20,177 nt of DNA from an uncultured Parabacteroides sp. Lineage in GTDB: Bacteria > Bacteroidota > Bacteroidia > Bacteroidales > Tannerellaceae. The stretch lies in the NCBI GenBank assembly GCA_900552415.1, contig USAD01000011.1, forward strand, positions 1 to 20,177, given 5' to 3'. Positions 16,247 through 20,177 of the stretch are shown here, one piece after another; position 1 is the stretch's first letter, and every line of letters begins with the position of its first letter. The notes beneath the pieces are model-generated. The model was given only the letters and a program-made list of their open reading frames with translations, had not been told where the DNA came from and searched no databases. The translations under genes and the position numbers were made by a program.

Positions 16247-19200
16247 TTACTTGTATTCCTGCCAGCTCTTAATCTGGATCTCATCCATTTTCATCTCGCA
16301 GAAAGCACTGATGAACGCGCTTGCCAGACGAGCATTGGTAATCAATGGAATGTTGTGATCGATCGCCGCACGACGGATCTTGTAACCGTTCGTCAACTCA
16401 CGCTTGCTGTGATCTTTCGGGATGTTGATAACCAACTCGAAGACATGTTTCGAGAACATCTCCATAATATTCAAGTCGCCCTCCTCATCCGGCCAACAAA
16501 CCGCGGTGGCCTTGATGCCGTTGTCGTTCAAGAACTTCGCGGTACCATGCGTGCCGTAGATCGTTTACCCTTTCGCGTCAAGGATACGGCAAGGCTCCAA
16601 CAGGTCGACCTTGCTCTTAGCGGCACCCGAAGAAACAAGGATGTTCTTCTGCGGAACACGGTTGCCGACGGCGATCATAGCCGAAAGTAAAGCCTCATCA
16701 AAGTCATCACCGATACAGCCAACCTCACCCGTAGAGCTCATGTCGACACCCAAGACTGGATCCGCTTTGTGCAGACGAGCAAACGAGAACTGGGAAGCCT
16801 TAACGCCGATCCAGTCGATATCAAACGCACTCTTGTCCGGCTTCGTATAAGGAGCGTCGAGCATGATCTTCGTCGCTGTCTCGATGAAGTTACGCTTCAA
16901 GACCTTCGATACGAATGGGAAACTACGGGAAGCACGGAGGTTACACTCGATTACCTTCACGTCGTTATTTTTAGCCAAGAACTGGATATTGAACGGACCA
17001 CTGATGTTCAACTCCTTGGCGATCATCTTACTTACCTTCTTGATACGACGTGCTGTCTCGAAGTAGATCTTCTGTGCCGGGAATACCAAAGTCGCATCAC
17101 CAGAGTGAACACCCGCAAACTCGATGTGCTCTGAAATCGCGTACTCGACGACCTCGCCATTGCGAGCCACAGCGTCGAACTCGATCTCCTTTGCCCCCTG
17201 CAGGAACTGGGAAACGACCACCGGATACTCTTTAGAGACCTTAGCGGCCAAGCCCAGAAACTCGATCATCTGCTCTTTCGTGTGACAAACGTTCATCGCG
17301 GCACCCGACAAGACGTATGACGGACGGATCAGGATCGGGAAGCCCACCTCGTTGATGAAGGCATCGATCTCCTCCATACTTGTTACCTCCGCCCATTTCG
17401 GCTGGTCAATGCCCAGCGTGTCGAGCATAGCGGAGAACTTATGACGGTTCTCGGCGCGATCGATCGACAACGGAGAGGTTCCCAGGATCGGCACGTTCTG
17501 GCGATAGAGCTTCATTGCCAAGTTGTTCGGGATCTGTCCACCCACAGAGACGATCACGCCCTTCGGCATCTCCAAGTCCATGACATCCAAGACGCGCTCG
17601 AACGAGAGCTCATCGAAATAGAGGCGGTCGCACATATCGTAATCGGTAGAGACCGTCTCCGGGTTGTAGTTGATCATGATCGCCTTGTACCCCAGCTTAC
17701 GGGCCGTTTGGGCAGCGTTCACTGAACACCAGTCGAACTCAACCGACGAGCCAATACGGTAAGCGCCCGAGCCCAAGATCACGACGCTCTTGTCGTTCTT
17801 ATAATAAGGAATGTCGTGATCGGTTCCATCGTAGGTGAAATAGAGATAGTTGGTCAGCTCCGGATGTTCTGAGGCGATCGTATTGATCCGTTTCACCGTC
17901 GGCAGGATGCCCAGCTTCTTTCGCAGGTTGCGGACGCGGATGTTCTCCTTCTCCATATTGCCCGACGGGTGCTCCGTGAAGCGGGCGATCTGGAAGTCGG
18001 AGAATCCCAGGCGTTTCGCCTCGCGCAAGACATCCTCAGGGAGATCCTCGATCTTGTTATATTGTTGCAGCACATGGCTGTAGTCGACAATGTTCTTCAA
18101 GCGCTCGAGGAACCAAGGGTTGATCTTGGTCAGCTCGTAGATGCGCTCGATGCTGTAGCCTTGCTCCAACGCCTGGGCTATGGCGAAGATACGCAGGTCG
18201 GTCGGGTTGCTCAACTCTTCATCCAGGTTCTCGAAGGTCAGGTCGTTGTTGCCCACGAAACCGTGCATGCCCTGGCCGATCATACGCAAGCCCTTCTGCA
18301 TGATCTCCTCGAAGCATTTACCGATCGACATGATCTCGCCGACCGACTTCATGCTGGAGCCGATCTGGCGACTCACGCCCACGAACTTCGTCAGGTCCCA
18401 ACGCGGGATTTTCACGATCATGTAATCGACATCGGGCGCCTTATAGGCCGAGTTTGGCGTCCCCATCTCGCCGATCTCATCCAAGCCATAGCCCAAAGCC
18501 AGCTTGGCGGCCACGAACGCCAAAGGATAACCACTGGCCTTCGACGCCAACGCGGAAGAACGGCTCAAGCGGGCGTTAACCTCGATCACGCGATAGTCGC
18601 AGGTCTCCGAGTTGAACGCGTACTGGATGTTGCACTCGCCCACGATGCCCAGATGGCGGATCGTCTTCGTCGAGAGCGCCTTCAGCAGGTCAAGCTCCTT
18701 CTCCGTCAGCGAGCAGGTCGGCGCAACCACGATGCTCTCGCCCGTATGAACGCCCAACGGGTCGACATTCTCCATACTGACGACCGTGAAACAATGATCG
18801 TTCTTGTCGCGGATCACCTCGAACTCGATCTCTTTCCAGCCCTTCAGCGACTCCTCGACAAGGATCTGGGGCGAATAGGCGAACGCGCTCTCGGCCAACG
18901 TACGCAACTCCGTTTCGTTCTGGCAGATGCCGCTGCCCATACCGCCCAAGGCGTAAGCCGAACGGATCATGATCGGGTAACCAATGCGGTTGGCCGCCGC
19001 GATGGCGTCGTCCATCGTCTCGACCGCCTGGCTGACCGGTGTCTTGATCTCGATCTCGCTCAGCTTCTTGACAAACAGGTCGCGATCTTCGGTGTACATG
19101 ATCGCCTCGACCGAGGTACCCAAGACCTTTACCCCATATTTAGCCAAAGTACCGTCATTATACAACTGCGTTCCACAGTTCAAGGCTGTCTGCCCGCCAA

Positions 19201-19465
19201 ATGCCAACAGGATGCCATCCGGTTTCTCTTTCTTGATGACCTCCTCCACGAAATAGGGCGTGATCGGCAAGAAATAGACCTTGTCCGCGACACCATCCGA
19301 TGTCTGGATCGTCGCGATGTTGGGGTTGATCAATACCGAGCTGATGCCTTCCTCCCTTAACGCCTTCAGCGCTTGCGAACCGGAGTAGTCAAACTCTCCG
19401 GCCTGTCCGATTTTCAGTGCTCCTGAACCTAGGACGATAACTTTCTTAATACCGCTCTTTGACAT
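16247..19465 (-). pseudogene. carB: Carbamoyl-phosphate synthase large subunit with an in-frame TAA in the allosteric domain
   Basis: CarB makes carbamoyl phosphate from glutamine-derived ammonia (via CarA), bicarbonate and two ATP, the first step of pyrimidine and arginine synthesis. From ATG 19465 to TAA 16247 there are 1073 codons, matching the usual length near 1070. One TAA at 16567-16565 (codon 967) interrupts it after LLEPCRILDAKG; the same frame continues TIYGTHGTAKFLNDNG to the normal C-terminus IKSWQEYK. Homologues, as I recall them, have Tyr at that place (KGYKIYATHGT), so one base change, TAC or TAT to TAA, would explain it. Both ATP-grasp halves are complete (GSGALKIGQAGEFDYSG; MIRSAYALGGMGSG; VILGSGAYRIGSSVEFDWC). 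The shortened 966-residue protein would keep both phosphorylation sites and lose most of the MGS-like domain that binds UMP and ornithine in characterised enzymes. It may be active but unregulated, inactive, or a sequencing error. No carA is in the window. Confidence 0.9.
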
Positions 19466-19521
19466 TGCTTTGAAAATTGTTTTGATGTATTATTGAATCT
19501 TGTATCGTAAACGAACCGCGC

Positions 19522-19558
19522 AAAAAAAATGCGCTGGTAAAAATAACCAACGCATTTT
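19522..19558 (-). terminator. Intrinsic terminator (candidate attenuator) in the carB leader
   Basis: Read on the minus strand, AAAATGCG (19558-19551), A, TGGT... gives the stem AAAATGCG/CGCATTTT with an inner TGGT/ACCA stem around a 7-nt A/T loop, then eight T residues. It lies 60 bp before the carB start and about 115 nt downstream of the carB promoter, so it must be passed to transcribe carB. Confidence 0.75.
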
Positions 19559-19661
19559 ATATTATCAAATAGAAACTCCCTGAATTAAGGAAAAAACGCT
19601 CAACAGCCGACATATAGCCGGAATAAAACCACGGATTTTCTTTTTGTGTCCTGCCTGTCAT
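19557..19661 (-). CDS. Leader peptide ORF of carB (34 aa)
   Basis: An ATG at 19661, about 12 nt after the predicted transcript start, opens 34 codons ending in TAA at 19559-19557. The peptide starts MTGRTQKENPWFYSGYM and its second half is aromatic and U-rich in codons (VERFFLNSGSFYLII). The stop codon overlaps the first two bases of the terminator stem, so a ribosome reaching the end of the frame would cover the 5' arm. A U6 run (19596-19591) lies about 33 nt before the stem. These are the features of pyrBI-type attenuation: low UTP slows the polymerase in the U-rich stretch, the ribosome catches up, and termination fails. There is no run of Arg codons that would suggest arginine-starvation control; the many Phe/Tyr codons leave aromatic sensing as a less likely alternative. 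Too short to be certain it is translated. Confidence 0.5.
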   Translation of the reverse strand: MTGRTQKENPWFYSGYMSAVERFFLNSGSFYLII

Positions 19662-19680
19662 GAGCTCTTTAAAATCGCCG

Positions 19681-19712
19681 CAAAGATAGAGATTATATTT
19701 CAATAAGGCAAA
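19681..19712 (-). promoter_or_regulatory. carB promoter
   Basis: TATCTTTG (19688-19681) and TTTG (19712-19709) on the minus strand are separated by exactly 20 bp, a full match to the Bacteroidetes TTTG-N20-TAnnTTTG consensus. Transcription near 19675 gives a carB leader of roughly 210 nt. Confidence 0.8.
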
Positions 19713-19815
19713 GGATGGATTCATTTATTGCCGCCCGCCTCGTCGGCCCCAAACGGGCCCGGCGCGATGGCCTCGAAATTTCACTGCGACGCGTTGTGGC
19801 CCGTCTGACGGGACC

Positions 19816-20126
19816 TTTCCGACGCCTCGGAAACCGCTCCCCGAACGCCGGAAGTCCTTTCCGACATCTCGGAAATCATTTCCGGAAGTCCGATCGAGCT
19901 TTCCGACACCTCGGAAACCATTTCCGGAGGTCCGCTTGCGCTTTCCGACACCTCGGAAACCATTTCCGGACTCCGTTTGAACTTTCCGACGCCTCGGAAA
20001 CCATTTCCGGAAGCCCGCTCGCGCTTTCCGACGTCTCGGAAACCATTCCCGGAAGCCCGCTTGCGCTTTCCGACATCTCGGAAACCATTTCCGGAAGTCC
20101 GCTCGCGCTTTCCGACGCCTCGGAAA
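19816..20126. repeat. 42-bp tandem array of invariant TTTCCGA-N4-TCGGAAA hairpins
   Basis: Eight hairpins start at 19816, 19858, 19900, 19942, 19983, 20025, 20067 and 20109: spacing 42 bp, once 41. In all eight both 7-bp arms are identical, and the loop is always C-R-Y-C (CGCC, CATC, CACC or CGTC), varying only by transitions. The other 24 bp of the unit (CCATTTCCGGAAGTCCG... and variants) drifts more. The unit also splits into two 21-bp halves, each beginning TTTCCG. The array is not obviously coding: one 41-bp unit shifts the frame, and several frames on both strands are open simply because the repeat holds no stop codon. The 100 bp between it and the carB promoter are GC-rich with small hairpins (CCCGT-CTG-ACGGG) and hold no gene I can support. 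Confidence 0.92.
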
Positions 20127-20177
20127 GCAGCGCCGGCCGCGGGGATGAACTCTCGCTCATGGAAACAAGAGAAATCC

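Noticed and set aside
13290..16567. Stop-codon reassignment or pyrrolysine/selenocysteine decoding to explain the internal TAG and TAA
   Set aside because: Two different codons are involved, TAA, TAG and TGA all end intact genes in the window, and no recoding element is visible.
17969..19360. 463-codon plus-strand frame opposite carB
   Set aside because: It is antisense to the clearly coding carB, has a biased Arg/His/Leu/Asp composition typical of reverse frames of GC3-rich genes, and shows no domain.
19816..20126. CRISPR array
   Set aside because: The parts between the conserved hairpins are also similar to each other, so there are no unique spacers, and no cas gene is near.
19781..20160. 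Minus-strand Ser/Glu-rich repeat proteins (SEMSESASGLPEMV type)
   Set aside because: A 41-bp unit breaks the frame in the middle of the array, and conservation lies in the DNA palindrome rather than in codon third positions.

Overview
The window looks like a chromosomal segment of a gut-type member of the Bacteroidales, most like Parabacteroides/Tannerellaceae. Evidence: a FecA-like TonB receptor next to FecR (with a DUF4974-like tail) and an ECF sigma factor, PorT-like outer-membrane barrels, a Y_Y_Y-LuxR membrane regulator, several promoters of the Bacteroidetes TTTG-N20-TAnnTTTG type, and no reliance on Shine-Dalgarno sites. The genus is inferred from memory of family sequences, not from a search.

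Layout. 1-5562 (all minus strand) is a surface-signalling locus. Read in its own direction it runs: ECF sigma factor, two block(s) of short palindromic repeats, a terminator-like hairpin, two closely related outer-membrane barrel proteins, a small putative lipoprotein, a third barrel protein, a 23-bp palindromic repeat array overlapping a promoter, FecR anti-sigma, and a TonB-dependent receptor that runs off the left edge. 5746-9090 (plus) carries trpS, a Crp/Fnr-type regulator and enolase, with a probable small structured RNA on the minus strand between trpS and the regulator. A long-chain flavodoxin (minus) converges on enolase. 9838-12406 is a D-lactate dehydrogenase-type FAD/Fe-S oxidase broken by an out-of-frame internal deletion. 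12528-13901 (minus) is a Tat-exported sulfide:quinone reductase-like flavoprotein with an in-frame TAG. 14102-16174 (minus) is an intact one-component membrane regulator. 16247-19465 (minus) is carB, with an in-frame TAA at the start of its allosteric domain. Upstream of carB lie a leader ORF, an intrinsic terminator, a near-perfect promoter, and a 42-bp-period palindromic array reaching almost to the right edge.

The two most interesting signals are non-coding. First, carB has a roughly 200-nt leader with a strong promoter, a U-rich 34-codon reading frame whose stop codon touches a terminator hairpin with a U8 tail. This is the geometry of pyrBI-type, translation-coupled, UTP-sensing attenuation, which I do not know to be described in this phylum. 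Second, four intergenic arrays at three places share one design, a 7-bp arm, a 0-5 nt loop and the complementary 7-bp arm, repeated every 21-23 bp (or 42 bp), although their sequences are unrelated. One of them overlaps the fecR promoter.

Three of the metabolic genes (lactate dehydrogenase, sulfide:quinone reductase-like protein, carB) are interrupted. The lactate dehydrogenase deletion cannot be a single-base sequencing error; the two nonsense codons could be.
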